Positions 1 to 8,529 of a DNA stretch of 64,000 nucleotides are shown here, piece by piece (the stretch's first letter is position 1; each line of letters starts with the position of its first letter). The notes under the pieces are model-generated. The model was not told the origin of the DNA and made no database searches. It worked only from the letters and a program-made list of their open reading frames with translations. This DNA comes from Trichococcus palustris (GTDB taxonomy: Bacteria; Bacillota; Bacilli; Lactobacillales; Aerococcaceae). The stretch lies in NCBI RefSeq assembly GCF_900114465.1, contig NZ_FOTD01000003.1, positions 124,001-188,000 on the forward strand, in the 5' to 3' direction. The position numbers and the translations under genes were made by a program.

Positions 1-1337
1 CATTTATAATTATTTTCCCGTAGCATCAGGAAAATAAGGAACAATACAACTAAAATCGAGCTCGCCAAGACTTGAGCAGGCTCAAGAAATGCGAAGCCTT
101 TTTTGATGACATAAATGGCGCTTACGGCACTGACGACAAGGATGGAGCAAGCTAGCGGCAAGGGAAAGACTTTTGACTTCTGCAGGCTCCGGAATCCATT
201 TAATAGGAAGAAAAAGCAGATGGTGAACGAAAATCTGTAGGGATACCAAATCGGATATTGCCCGGCATGCCATAACTTATTGATGAACTGAACGTTCATC
301 GCCAAGAAAAAGAAAACAGTCAACAAAAGAGAGACGATCCTTTCTTTTTTGGAGAAAGCTTCGTTTGCAAAATAATAGATGAAAGCTAGAAGCGCGAGGG
401 TCCCAATGAATACATTGGGGAGCCCTGTCGGCATCTGGTCGAAATTGAATGCGCCGATATAGAATTTCGACAGGATTTCTGCAGGGGGATAGGCAAAACT
501 CCAATCAATCATATCGTTTGTATAGCTGGCTTTGCTGCCCAACAGAGAGTAGAAGGTCGGCAACAACAACAGTGCGCTCAATCCCGCCCCAAGTGCGGAA
601 AAGAAAACAAACCGGGAAAACTGCACAATGAAATCTTTTGCTTTCGATTTAAGGGACGGTAATCCGGACAGATCTTTTTTCGAGAACGCAAAAAGGAAAT
701 AGAATCCGAGGAACAAGCAGATCATAAAGCCGATATAATAATTCGAAAAAAGCATGATGCCAAGGAAAAGGCTATACAGAACACCTTTTTTTCCGTCGAT
801 CAGCCTTTCCAGTCCCAATACGATGAGCGGTAAAAAAACCAAACCATCCAGCCACATGACGTTCAACTGGTTGACGATGACATAACCCATCAGGGCATAG
901 CTGACCGAAAAAGTCGGAACAAGCAAGCCTTTCCCTTCGAATCTGGCAATCAGCAAATAGGCAAAGGTCAAACTGGAGAAAGCTATTTTCAATAAAATCA
1001 ATAAGGTTACCGCCACAGGCAATAGTTTTTGGGGAGAAAATAAGAAAATAAGGTTAAACGGGCTCATCAGATAGTATGCCCAAAGGCCAACCATATCCCC
1101 GCCGATCGCCTTGGTGAAAGAATAAAACAAAGCTGAAGGTTCAGATAAGAGGGTATGACGATAGTAACTGAAGAAATCCACATATTGTTGCCCCAAGTCA
1201 ACCGTCAGCAACGTATTGTCTCCGAAAGGATAAACGCCCATTACAGCGTAAATGGTAGTCATGATGAAGAGCGGCAAAAAGAAAGCGATCAATAACGTTT
1301 CTTTATTCTTTACCATGGTTGGAAAATGTTTAAGCAT
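1..1337 (-). CDS. YfhO family multi-pass membrane protein (partial, 3' end outside window)
   Basis: Reading the minus strand from the ATG at 1337 gives one open frame to the window edge, about 445 codons without a stop. The product is very hydrophobic with many membrane segments. An N-terminal stretch DNTLLTVDLGQQYVDFF and a later WYPYRFSF resemble the GT-C-fold YfhO family, linked in Firmicutes to glycosylation of teichoic or lipoteichoic acids using lipid-linked sugars. A GGAGG lies ten bases before the chosen ATG; an in-frame ATG three codons upstream touches the ribosome site and is unlikely. The gene is divergent from the penicillin-binding protein. The C-terminal part is not visible, so length and exact subfamily remain open. 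Confidence 0.8.
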   Translation of the reverse strand, partial: MLKHFPTMVKNKETLLIAFFLPLFIMTTIYAVMGVYPFGDNTLLTVDLGQQYVDFFSYYRHTLLSEPSALFYSFTKAIGGDMVGLWAYYLMSPFNLIFLFSPQKLLPVAVTLLILLKIAFSSLTFAYLLIARFEGKGLLVPTFSVSYALMGYVIVNQLNVMWLDGLVFLPLIVLGLERLIDGKKGVLYSLFLGIMLFSNYYIGFMICLFLGFYFLFAFSKKDLSGLPSLKSKAKDFIVQFSRFVFFSALGAGLSALLLLPTFYSLLGSKASYTNDMIDWSFAYPPAEILSKFYIGAFNFDQMPTGLPNVFIGTLALLAFIYYFANEAFSKKERIVSLLLTVFFFLAMNVQFINKLWHAGQYPIWYPYRFSFTICFFFLLNGFRSLQKSKVFPLPLACSILVVSAVSAIYVIKKGFAFLEPAQVLASSILVVLFLIFLMLRENNYK

Positions 1338-1431
1338 GCTGCACATTCCTCCGTTTAGATGAAAGTCTTTAAAATACCTTATATAAAAATAACACAAAGG
1401 GAGGTGTAATGCATTTATTTTTCAGCTTCAA

Positions 1432-1459
1432 TTGTAATGACATCTTTTTTTGATATAAT
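1432..1459 (+). promoter_or_regulatory. Promoter of the class B PBP gene
   Basis: TTGTAA at 1432-1437 and TATAAT at 1454-1459 are separated by 16 bases, and the coding region starts about 40 bases further on. No terminator lies between this site and the PBP start. Confidence 0.6.
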
Positions 1460-1500
1460 AGGGTATTGAAAATGAATTTAGGTTTTAGGAAGGTGTTCAA

Positions 1501-3546
1501 TTGGAAGATAACGGCCAACAACAAAGAAAGAAAAAATCGCATGTCCCATTTCGCTTGAACCTACTCTTTTTCATAGTATTTGCCCTGTTCTCTGCAGTCA
1601 TTTTCCGATTAGGCTTTCTGCAGATCATCAGGGGAGATGAGTTTGAAGCAATTGTAAAAAGGACAGAAACAACGCTGGTGACAGAGTCTGTACCGCGTGG
1701 CTTAATATATGATAGCGATGGCACGGTATTGGTCGGCAATGAGCCGCAACACGCCATCACCTATACAAGGGGGGCGAATACAACCGCTGCTGATATGGCA
1801 GCTGTCGCTTCAGTATTGGGAGGGTTGATAAAGGTTGATAGCGAGAGCCTTACCGAAAGGGATTTAAAGGATTATTGGATAGCGGTCCACAATGAAGAGT
1901 TGCTGGCTCGTTTGACGGATGCTGAAAAACTATTGCCGGGTTCTGAATTATATGACCTTGAATTGGGGAAAATAACCCCCGAAGAAATTAATTTTTCAGA
2001 GGAAGAAAGACAGGTCGCCGCAATCTTCAAAAGCATGAACAGCGCCTATGCTTTATCCACGACAAACATCAAAAATAAAGAGGTAACCGATGAAGAACTG
2101 GCACGCGTCAGCGAAAATCTGACAAAGCTATCAGGGGTTGATGTCGCAACGGATTGGGTAAGGGTCTATCCTGAGGGGGACCTGTTGAGCAGTGTTTTGG
2201 GGAGCGTCACCAACGAGAAAACGGGATTGCCGAGCGATCAGGCCGCCGCTTATTTAGCGAAAGGGTATGCACGCAATGATCGGGTCGGCAATTCCTACTT
2301 GGAACAGCAATACGAACCCGTTCTGAGCGGCACGAAATCGCAATGGGAGACCGTAACGGATCAATCGGGGGAAGTTTTGACCCGTGCAGAAACCTACGAT
2401 GGTAAAAAAGGGGATAACCTCGTTTTGACGATCGATATCGATTTTCAGAAGAAAATCGAACAGATTGCGACGGACTTCCTGAAAAGCAATGTCGATCCAT
2501 ACAATGATCGCGTCTATATAGTGGCATCCGATCCCAATACCGGAGAAATTTTGGGGATGACCGGGAAGCAGCGGACGACTTCAAACGAAATTACCGATGA
2601 TGCATTGGGTGTCATCAATTCCAGCTATGGAATGGGATCAGTCGTCAAAGGCGCGACCGTCTTGAGCGGTTATATGAGCGGGGTCATCAGTCTGAACAAT
2701 AACGTCTTGGTGGATGAACCCCTGCAATTCCAAGGGTCGCAACTCAAGAAATCCGTGTTCAATCCGACCATAGGAAATCAAGTTGCAATCAGTGACATCG
2801 AGGCTTTGACGCGTTCATCCAACATTTATATGATAAAACTTGCCATGTTGATGGGCGGCCAGTCAACATATGAAGCCGGAGGCACATTGAACATTTCGCC
2901 GGACCTGATTGATGAACTGAGAAGCTATTTTTCCCAATTCGGCTTGGGCGTGAAGACGGGGATTGACTTGCCGAATGAAGCCAGCGGTTTGAAGGGCTTT
3001 AGTGAAGGTGCTGCTAATGTAGTCGACGAATCCTTTGGGCAATATGATCTGTATACGACCTTGCAGTTATCCCAGTATGTCAATACCATCGCAAACGGCG
3101 GCACACGCTACGCGCCGAAATTAGTTTCGGAAATCCGCGGAACGGATAAAACGGGCGGCTTAGGCCCCATTGAGACGACGATGGATACGAAAGTGATGAA
3201 CCAAGTAAACGTCGACCCAGCTGCACTGAAGCGGGTCCAACAAGGTTTCTATCAAGTAACCCACAGCACAAACGGAACGGCATATTCTACATTCGGCAAG
3301 GACACAAACAATGTAGCGGGGAAAACCGGTACGGCCGAAGCATTCTATGATGGAAACAATAAAAATTTAAAAAATACGAGTGTCTTCAACTCCACTTTTG
3401 TGGGCTACGCACCATTCGATAATCCAAAAATAGCGGTGACGGTGGTCGTACCTTATCTCAGCACCGATGTCGGACGTGCAACGCCGATTTCTAAAAAAGT
3501 GTTCGATGCTTATTTCAATACAGGCGAATACGCAGTGAAGAAATAA
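1501..3546 (+). CDS. pbp2b: Class B penicillin-binding protein (PBP2b type transpeptidase)
   Basis: This 681-residue protein crosslinks peptidoglycan on the outer face of the membrane. It has a basic cytoplasmic start, one membrane anchor (about residues 18-42), a PBP dimerisation region and a transpeptidase domain. Active-site motifs are visible: SVVK with catalytic S380 and K383, SSN at 439-441, and KTG at 608-610. The text around S380 (SVVKGATVLSG) resembles streptococcal/enterococcal PBP2b, the elongation-specific enzyme, rather than the division enzyme PBP2x, and no PASTA domains follow. The start is TTG with AGGAAGGTG about eight bases before it. It is a single gene closed by a terminator at 3582-3631. 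The elongation role is inferred from family resemblance. Confidence 0.9.
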   Translation: MEDNGQQQRKKKSHVPFRLNLLFFIVFALFSAVIFRLGFLQIIRGDEFEAIVKRTETTLVTESVPRGLIYDSDGTVLVGNEPQHAITYTRGANTTAADMAAVASVLGGLIKVDSESLTERDLKDYWIAVHNEELLARLTDAEKLLPGSELYDLELGKITPEEINFSEEERQVAAIFKSMNSAYALSTTNIKNKEVTDEELARVSENLTKLSGVDVATDWVRVYPEGDLLSSVLGSVTNEKTGLPSDQAAAYLAKGYARNDRVGNSYLEQQYEPVLSGTKSQWETVTDQSGEVLTRAETYDGKKGDNLVLTIDIDFQKKIEQIATDFLKSNVDPYNDRVYIVASDPNTGEILGMTGKQRTTSNEITDDALGVINSSYGMGSVVKGATVLSGYMSGVISLNNNVLVDEPLQFQGSQLKKSVFNPTIGNQVAISDIEALTRSSNIYMIKLAMLMGGQSTYEAGGTLNISPDLIDELRSYFSQFGLGVKTGIDLPNEASGLKGFSEGAANVVDESFGQYDLYTTLQLSQYVNTIANGGTRYAPKLVSEIRGTDKTGGLGPIETTMDTKVMNQVNVDPAALKRVQQGFYQVTHSTNGTAYSTFGKDTNNVAGKTGTAEAFYDGNNKNLKNTSVFNSTFVGYAPFDNPKIAVTVVVPYLSTDVGRATPISKKVFDAYFNTGEYAVKK

Positions 3547-3581
3547 AAATTTTACATCGTTTATTGAAACAATAGGGGAAC

Positions 3582-3631
3582 AAAAAAACTTTTCGGACCA
3601 GTTAAAAGCAACTGATCCGAAAAGTTTTTTT
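3582..3631. terminator. Bidirectional intrinsic terminator
   Basis: ACTTTTCGGACCAGTT and its near-perfect inverted copy are flanked by A7 on one side and T7 on the other. It separates the convergent PBP gene and the minus-strand gene ending at 3633, so it can serve both. Confidence 0.85.
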
Positions 3632-3632
3632 C

Positions 3633-4133
3633 TTATTCCAGTGTAATGATGTCTGCGATCACTTCGTATCCCATATCGCGGGATAGCTCATATTCGCCGT
3701 AATTTATTTTATAAAGTAAGTTATGTTCAGTTAAATACTGTTCAAATACGGCTCTGTCAGCAATCAATCCGGCACTGACCAGATTGTCTATCACAACCGA
3801 AGTCGGTTGTCCTTGAGCAATGACGAATTTTACCGTTGTGCCTGCACTTGATTCGCTTGTAGCGACAGCTTGGCTGGCGGTTGCTTCTGGCACCGATTCA
3901 GCTAAGCTTGTATCTGATGAAGTGACTGCAACCGATTCAGCCGCTTTTTTTTGCAATTCTACTTCAACGAGCAGACTCTCATATTTTTCCTTGTAACCAT
4001 CCGACGCGACATTCGCTGTCGTATCTGCATTCTCTGCGGGGGAATCCATGGGATAAAAAAGTTGGAACCCGGACAGGATGAGAGCAGACAGCAAGAAGCC
4101 GATTGATAAGAAACGCAATCTCTGTTTATTCAT
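3633..4133 (-). CDS. Membrane-anchored protein with orphan MltG-type LysM-like domain
   Basis: This 166-residue protein has an N-terminal membrane helix (about residues 8-28), a Ser/Thr/Ala-rich linker (about 35-95) and a C-terminal domain of about 70 residues. That domain (VIAQGQPTSVVIDNLVSAGL ... YGEYELSRDMGYEVIADII) has the layout of the LysM-like module of the YceG/MltG lytic transglycosylases. The catalytic domain of MltG is absent, so it is probably a wall-binding or regulatory protein rather than an enzyme. It follows a SwrB-like gene by ten bases, so the two are probably cotranscribed. I infer surface exposure of the C-terminus; no specific function is assigned. Confidence 0.65.
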   Translation of the reverse strand: MNKQRLRFLSIGFLLSALILSGFQLFYPMDSPAENADTTANVASDGYKEKYESLLVEVELQKKAAESVAVTSSDTSLAESVPEATASQAVATSESSAGTTVKFVIAQGQPTSVVIDNLVSAGLIADRAVFEQYLTEHNLLYKINYGEYELSRDMGYEVIADIITLE

Positions 4134-4143
4134 AAGCTCTCCT

Positions 4144-4506
4144 CTATACTGTTTGCTCTATGTAATTATCAACAACTAGTTGCACGGTTGTAATAGGGAC
4201 ATTAAGTTGTTCAGCTATCTCATCAAAAGTTTTTCCGTTCACATACATAGAAATAATGTGTTGCTTTGTTAAATTATGTATTTTTTTAACTGTTTGCGCA
4301 TCTTCAGCGATGATAACCTCTTTACCTAATTCCTCTTCTAAGGCAACGATTCGTTGTTTTAATTGATGAATGTCTTCCGTCTGTTGTAGTGTGTAGTCGC
4401 GCACTTCGTCGGCCAATTTATTTCCGTTATCTTTTGCGAAAAAAGAAATAAACAGCAGCACGATAGCGATCGCTAATAGGACAATCACGATAGTCCATAA
4501 TTCCAT
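4144..4506 (-). CDS. Small membrane protein with coiled coil and HTH-like C-terminus (SwrB-like)
   Basis: This 120-residue protein has an N-terminal transmembrane helix (residues 4-24), a charged, probably coiled-coil stretch (about 28-65) and a C-terminal segment resembling a helix-turn-helix (YVNGKTFDEIAEQLNVPITT). The same architecture occurs in Bacillus SwrB/DUF6115-type proteins. A GAGGTGACAAG sequence sits just before the ATG. It is the first gene of a two-gene minus-strand unit with the LysM-like protein. No flagellar genes are visible, so a swarming role cannot be assumed here. Confidence 0.55.
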   Translation of the reverse strand: MELWTIVIVLLAIAIVLLFISFFAKDNGNKLADEVRDYTLQQTEDIHQLKQRIVALEEELGKEVIIAEDAQTVKKIHNLTKQHIISMYVNGKTFDEIAEQLNVPITTVQLVVDNYIEQTV

Positions 4507-4726
4507 CTTGTCACCTCATTTCCATCTATTTGACACCTGATAACATTCTAATGAAATTAACGGCTTTCTGCAATACTTAGAAAAATTTTATTTGGAGTTG
4601 GAGGGAAAAACAGAGATTTGAGGGGTTATCATGAAAAAAGACTGGTAATCGATATTGTAAAATGGTACAATGTCAAATGCAGAAGATGATTCGATCTTCA
4701 ATTTTTTTATGTTTGGAGGGAAGAAT

Positions 4727-4876
4727 ATGCGGATAAACATTACATTGGAATGTACGGAATGTAAAGAACGTAATTACTTATCAAAGAAAAACAAACGTAA
4801 CAATCCAGACCGTCTTGAAGTGAAAAAATATTGTCCACGTGAAAGACGCGTGACTCTACATCGTGAAACAAAATAA
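4727..4876 (+). CDS. rpmG: 50S ribosomal protein L33
   Basis: A 49-residue basic protein beginning [17 protein letters not shown] and ending VTLHRETK, matching bacterial L33 over its full length. It carries the CxxC pair (C9, C12) and the later YCPR cysteine. A longer in-frame start exists upstream, but GGAGGG seven bases before 4727 and family length fix this ATG. It is followed directly by a terminator, so it is probably monocistronic. The 5-formyltetrahydrofolate cyclo-ligase gene that often separates rpmG from the rhomboid gene in Firmicutes is not present here. Confidence 0.95.
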   Translation: MRINITLECTECKERNYLSKKNKRNNPDRLEVKKYCPRERRVTLHRETK

Positions 4877-4884
4877 TGTGAATT

Positions 4885-4914
4885 AACAACAGGCTATCCT
4901 GTTGTTTTTTTTTT
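4885..4914 (+). terminator. Intrinsic terminator after rpmG
   Basis: AACAACAGG-CTAT-CCTGTTGTT followed by a run of about ten T residues, nine bases after the L33 stop codon. Confidence 0.9.
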
Positions 4915-4994
4915 GCCCCATAAAGCCGGGCTTGGATGCTAAGGGAAATCGAACAACCAATGGAACCGAACAACGTGGAACACTAGTGCAACAT

Positions 4995-5023
4995 TTGTTC
5001 ATCGCTTCCAATTGACGTATAAT
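4995..5023 (+). promoter_or_regulatory. Promoter of rhomboid-glucokinase unit
   Basis: TTGTTC (4995-5000), 17-base spacer, TATAAT (5018-5023), 26 bases before the rhomboid start codon. Confidence 0.65.
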
Positions 5024-5049
5024 GAATGATGATGGAAGGGGATGTTTAA

Positions 5050-5748
5050 ATGCAAGTACTGAATGCCAGAAAACAGGCTTTTCGGAATAAACCGTATGTG
5101 ACCTATTTGTTTTTAGCGATTCAAATCATTATATTTGTAGGGATGACCTTTAGTGGAGGGAGCACGAATATTCACACGCTCATTTTGTTCGGTGCCAAGT
5201 ACAATCCAGCGATCGTGAACGGGGAAGTATGGCGATTGATTACACCGATATTCATCCATATCGGCTTTACGCATCTATTGGTCAACAGCATCACGCTGTA
5301 CTATTTAGGGACGCAGATGGAGATCATCTACGGAAGTTTACGGTTTGCTCTTATCTACCTTCTGAGCGGATTGATGGGCAATATCATGAGTTTTGCTTTT
5401 AGTGACGCTGTTTCTGCAGGAGCAAGTACCTCCTTATTTGGATTGTTTGCGGCCGCCATTGTTTTGGGCCGGGCATATCCGCATAATTATGCCATCCAGC
5501 AGATGGCGAGGAACTTCACCGTTTTGATTGTCTTGAATTTTGCCGTAGGCTTTTTTTCATCGGCAATCGATAACTTTGGCCATCTCGGCGGTGCACTCGG
5601 TGGCGTATTGGCTGCCCTATTCATTGCTGACCCCAACGTTTCGAGGGGCCAAAATAAACAAAGGATACTTGCTTTAGTCATTTATTTTGTAAGCGTAATA
5701 ATCTTTGCCCTGACGGGTTTTCTAAGAGCCGGTTTTGCGTTATACTGA
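5050..5748 (+). CDS. gluP: Rhomboid family intramembrane serine protease
   Basis: A 232-residue integral membrane protease with about six to seven hydrophobic segments. The rhomboid catalytic dyad is present: S126 in GASTSLFG and H178 in FGHLGG. The early HIGFTHLLVNS motif also fits the fold. It lacks the large N-terminal cytosolic extension of Bacillus GluP (YqgP), so it is the compact form. The gene lies 33 bases upstream of glucokinase, as in Bacillus yqgP-yqgQ-glcK, but yqgQ is missing. Substrates are unknown. The symbol is by synteny. Confidence 0.9.
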   Translation: MQVLNARKQAFRNKPYVTYLFLAIQIIIFVGMTFSGGSTNIHTLILFGAKYNPAIVNGEVWRLITPIFIHIGFTHLLVNSITLYYLGTQMEIIYGSLRFALIYLLSGLMGNIMSFAFSDAVSAGASTSLFGLFAAAIVLGRAYPHNYAIQQMARNFTVLIVLNFAVGFFSSAIDNFGHLGGALGGVLAALFIADPNVSRGQNKQRILALVIYFVSVIIFALTGFLRAGFALY

Positions 5749-5781
5749 TGGTTATAACCTGAAAAACGAGGAGGAAATGCA

Positions 5782-6759
5782 GTGAGTAAAAAAGTAATCG
5801 GAATCGATTTGGGCGGTACGTCAGTGAAGTTGGCCATATTGACGGAAGCCGGAGAAGTGCAACAAAAATGGAGTATACCAACGGACAGCAGTGCTGAAGG
5901 GAAACATATTGTGCCGGATATTATTGCATCCATTAAACATCATTTGGACTTATACCAACTAACCTCGGAAGATTTTTTAGCAATCGGAATGGGGTCCCCT
6001 GGTGTGGCGGATAGAAGTGAAGGAACAGTCATCGGTGCGTTTAACCTGAATTGGAAAACGTTGCAGCCCGTGAGGGAGACGATAGAGAGAGAATTAGGCA
6101 TTCCTTTCTATATCGATAATGACGCCAATGTTGCCGCTCTGGGCGAAAAATGGCGCGGCGCCGGCGGAGATAACGACGATGTCGTATTCATCACACTGGG
6201 GACAGGTGTCGGCGGAGGAATCATCGCAGAAGGCAATCTGATCCACGGAACGGCGGAATCAGGCGGAGAAATCGGGCATATGAAAGTGGATCCTCATGGA
6301 TTTGATTGCACTTGCGGAGGGAAAGGATGTCTGGAGACCGTTGCCAGCGCTACCGGCGTCGTCAAGTTGGCGCGTAAACACGCAGAGGAGTATGCCGGCG
6401 ATTCGCGATTGAAATTCATGATCGACGATGGACAAGAAATCACTTCAAAGGCAATCTTCGATCTTGCCAAAGAAGGCGATGATTTGGCGCTTATCGTTGT
6501 GGACCGTGCGGCCTACTTCTTAGGGTTGGCATGCAGTCACATCGGCAATTTGTTGAATCCGAAGTATATCATCATCGGCGGCGGCGTCTCTGCTGCAGGG
6601 GAATTTTTATTGGAACAAGTCAGAAACTATTTCTTGGAATTCACTTTCCCGAATGTGCAAAAAACAACCCACATCAAATTAGCCGAATTAGGAAATGATG
6701 CCGGTATCATCGGTGCATGCTACCTTGCTGTTGCGCAAATAAATAAACAACAATTGTAA
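5782..6759 (+). CDS. glcK: Glucokinase, ROK family
   Basis: This 325-residue cytoplasmic kinase phosphorylates glucose with ATP to feed glycolysis. It starts with the phosphate-binding GIDLGGTSVK motif. A catalytic-region IDNDANVAALGE and the ROK zinc site H166, C176, C178, C183 (in CTCGGKGC) are intact. The start is GTG with GAGGAGG nine bases upstream. It is probably cotranscribed with the rhomboid gene, 33 bases upstream. Length and motifs match Bacillus GlcK; sugar specificity is inferred from the family. Confidence 0.93.
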   Translation: MSKKVIGIDLGGTSVKLAILTEAGEVQQKWSIPTDSSAEGKHIVPDIIASIKHHLDLYQLTSEDFLAIGMGSPGVADRSEGTVIGAFNLNWKTLQPVRETIERELGIPFYIDNDANVAALGEKWRGAGGDNDDVVFITLGTGVGGGIIAEGNLIHGTAESGGEIGHMKVDPHGFDCTCGGKGCLETVASATGVVKLARKHAEEYAGDSRLKFMIDDGQEITSKAIFDLAKEGDDLALIVVDRAAYFLGLACSHIGNLLNPKYIIIGGGVSAAGEFLLEQVRNYFLEFTFPNVQKTTHIKLAELGNDAGIIGACYLAVAQINKQQL

Positions 6760-6850
6760 GGCGAGCGTATCTAGCCTACTGATCTTATACCCGTGAGAGT
6801 TTTCTTGGCTGGAACAATACAGGAAAACTGTCGGATTTAGGAGTGTTACT

Positions 6851-7933
6851 ATGGATGCCAAGAGATCGACCTTTTTAAGCATTTCAGTTCTGTGGTTGCT
6901 GCTGTTGTGCGGATGCGGCAAGCAGACGGTAAATGGCTCTTTAGATGCTTCTGGCGCTGCAAACGAATCGGCAGCAGTCTATGCGCCTCCGTTTTCCGAT
7001 GATGATTTTTTATACGCGGTAGGTTGGTTGGATGATCAATCCATTCTTACCGTTCTGAAAAGGAACGATGAAGAAGGCATCTACAGCTATGCTTGCCAAA
7101 AAAATGAGGTTCTGCCAATCCGGACGTTTAAAGGGGAAATAAAATACATCAGTATTTCGCCAAACCGGGAAAGGATTTTGCTGCAAGTAATGACTCCAGA
7201 AGGCGACGACACGCTCCTCTTGGACAAGTCAGGGAACGTTATTCTGGAACGAAAACTGGGCATCGGCACGATAGCGAATCTGTCCTGGAATCCGACAGAT
7301 GCAGACAAAATTTTTCTGACGGTGACGGACAGTTCGAAAAATGAAAAATATTTTTTGTGGGGAATGACGGAAGGGGTACTGACGGAGCAACCAGATTTAA
7401 CGGCACAACCTTTTTGGTATTCGCAAAATCTCTTTCTGCATACGACGGCTTTCGATAAGGACGGCAAGAACCTCTTCCTGTTGGATGATGTTCGTCCGGA
7501 GGGCGAAGAGACCATCATCAACCAGAATGTCCTTCGCTATGAAATAGAAGGGGAGTCAGTCGTGATGATTACCCCTTCCGATTTCAACCCGAACGAGTTG
7601 TTGTTGGTTTATTATTATCCTTTACTGATCGACCAAGGATTCATCAGCATCCAAGCAATATACGAACAAGAAAAAATCCTTTTGCCGGAACTTGCCATTG
7701 CAGCGGATTCCACAGCTATCTTCAGCGTGATGCCGGCGGAAGGAAAGGATCATAAGTTGGCATACAGTATCGTTCAGGCTGATTTTGTCACGAAATCGAT
7801 GACTACATTACTTGCGGTTGAAGCGTTGGCTCCGATAGAGAGTTCGCCGGATGGCAAGCATCTGCTGTACGGGGATTCCTATCAGTTTCTAGTTGATGTG
7901 GCGCAAAGGAAACTGCTTAAATTGCATGATTAG
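6851..7933 (+). CDS. Lipoprotein with beta-propeller-like repeats (YqgU-like)
   Basis: A 360-residue secreted lipoprotein. The signal peptide ends in the lipobox LCGC with lipidated C22. The rest is made of repeating short beta segments with W-D/S-P-N/D-type turns (for example SISPNRERILLQV, LSWNPTDADKIFLTV, SSPDGKHLLYG), suggesting a TolB/WD40-like propeller. Bacillus YqgU, encoded in the same chromosomal neighbourhood, is a similar lipoprotein of unknown function. It lies about 90 bases after glcK with its own RBS (AGGAG). I infer a surface protein-interaction role only. Confidence 0.65.
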   Translation: MDAKRSTFLSISVLWLLLLCGCGKQTVNGSLDASGAANESAAVYAPPFSDDDFLYAVGWLDDQSILTVLKRNDEEGIYSYACQKNEVLPIRTFKGEIKYISISPNRERILLQVMTPEGDDTLLLDKSGNVILERKLGIGTIANLSWNPTDADKIFLTVTDSSKNEKYFLWGMTEGVLTEQPDLTAQPFWYSQNLFLHTTAFDKDGKNLFLLDDVRPEGEETIINQNVLRYEIEGESVVMITPSDFNPNELLLVYYYPLLIDQGFISIQAIYEQEKILLPELAIAADSTAIFSVMPAEGKDHKLAYSIVQADFVTKSMTTLLAVEALAPIESSPDGKHLLYGDSYQFLVDVAQRKLLKLHD

Positions 7934-8017
7934 GCAAAGAATACGCCGAAAACAGTAGAAAAGCGTTTCATTCAAGTGTAAAATAAAAAAGTAAGAGAAT
8001 GGAAGGGACGGATATTA

Positions 8018-8419
8018 TTGAATTTAACAGGACTTCAAATTTTTAATATTGTTTTATGGATATTTATCATCGGGTACGCACTCTATCAAGTTTATTTTTT
8101 CATGCAAAGAAAAAATTCTGCAATTATGCTTACTGACGAAGAATTCAGAACAAATATGCGGAAAGCACAAATCATTGATGTTCGAGAAAAAAATGACTTT
8201 GATGCCGGACACATATTAGGGGCGAGAAATATCGCGTTTACAACGTTTAAGCAAAGATACCCAGAAATAAGAAAAGATCAACCCGTCTATCTTTACGATC
8301 AAACTACGGTGATGAGCGGACGCTGCGCTGCGATTCTGAAAAAAAATGGGTACAAAGATATTTATATTCTTAAAGGCGGATATGCTGCCTGGAACGGCAA
8401 AATCAAAAAGGGAGCCTAG
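8018..8419 (+). CDS. Membrane-anchored rhodanese-like protein lacking the usual catalytic cysteine
   Basis: A 133-residue protein with one N-terminal membrane helix (about residues 7-27) followed by a single rhodanese domain (IIDVREKNDFDAGHILGARNI is its CH2A-type signature). In the active loop, where rhodaneses have Cys after the VxLY strand, this protein reads YLYDQTT, so D94 occupies the position. No cysteine replaces it nearby, although C101 lies on the following helix. Sulfur transfer is therefore doubtful, and a binding or regulatory role is more likely. The start is TTG with GGAAGGG about ten bases upstream. YqhL-like proteins sit near glcK in Bacillus too. Confidence 0.8.
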   Translation: MNLTGLQIFNIVLWIFIIGYALYQVYFFMQRKNSAIMLTDEEFRTNMRKAQIIDVREKNDFDAGHILGARNIAFTTFKQRYPEIRKDQPVYLYDQTTVMSGRCAAILKKNGYKDIYILKGGYAAWNGKIKKGA

Positions 8420-8466
8420 CTGCCAACTTTGATTTCCAGCAATCAAAAATAGAAGCGTGCATACAA

Positions 8467-8508
8467 AGAGAGCCTGAGATTAAATATCCCAGGCTCTCTA
8501 TTATTTTT
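8467..8508. terminator. Intrinsic terminator between convergent genes
   Basis: AGAGAGCCTG and CAGGCTCTCT form a perfect ten-base stem with a T-rich tail (ATTATTTTT) on the plus strand. It lies between the rhodanese gene and the small minus-strand gene at 8530-8661. Confidence 0.8.
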
Positions 8509-8529
8509 GCGGTTGAAAACAATTTGTGG

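Noticed and set aside
2207-2584. Open frame of 125 codons antisense to the PBP gene
   Set aside because: Shadow of the transpeptidase gene; the plus-strand protein is intact and conserved.
4670-4726. N-terminal extension of L33
   Set aside because: The extra 19 residues are not part of the L33 family and GGAGGG positions the start at 4727.
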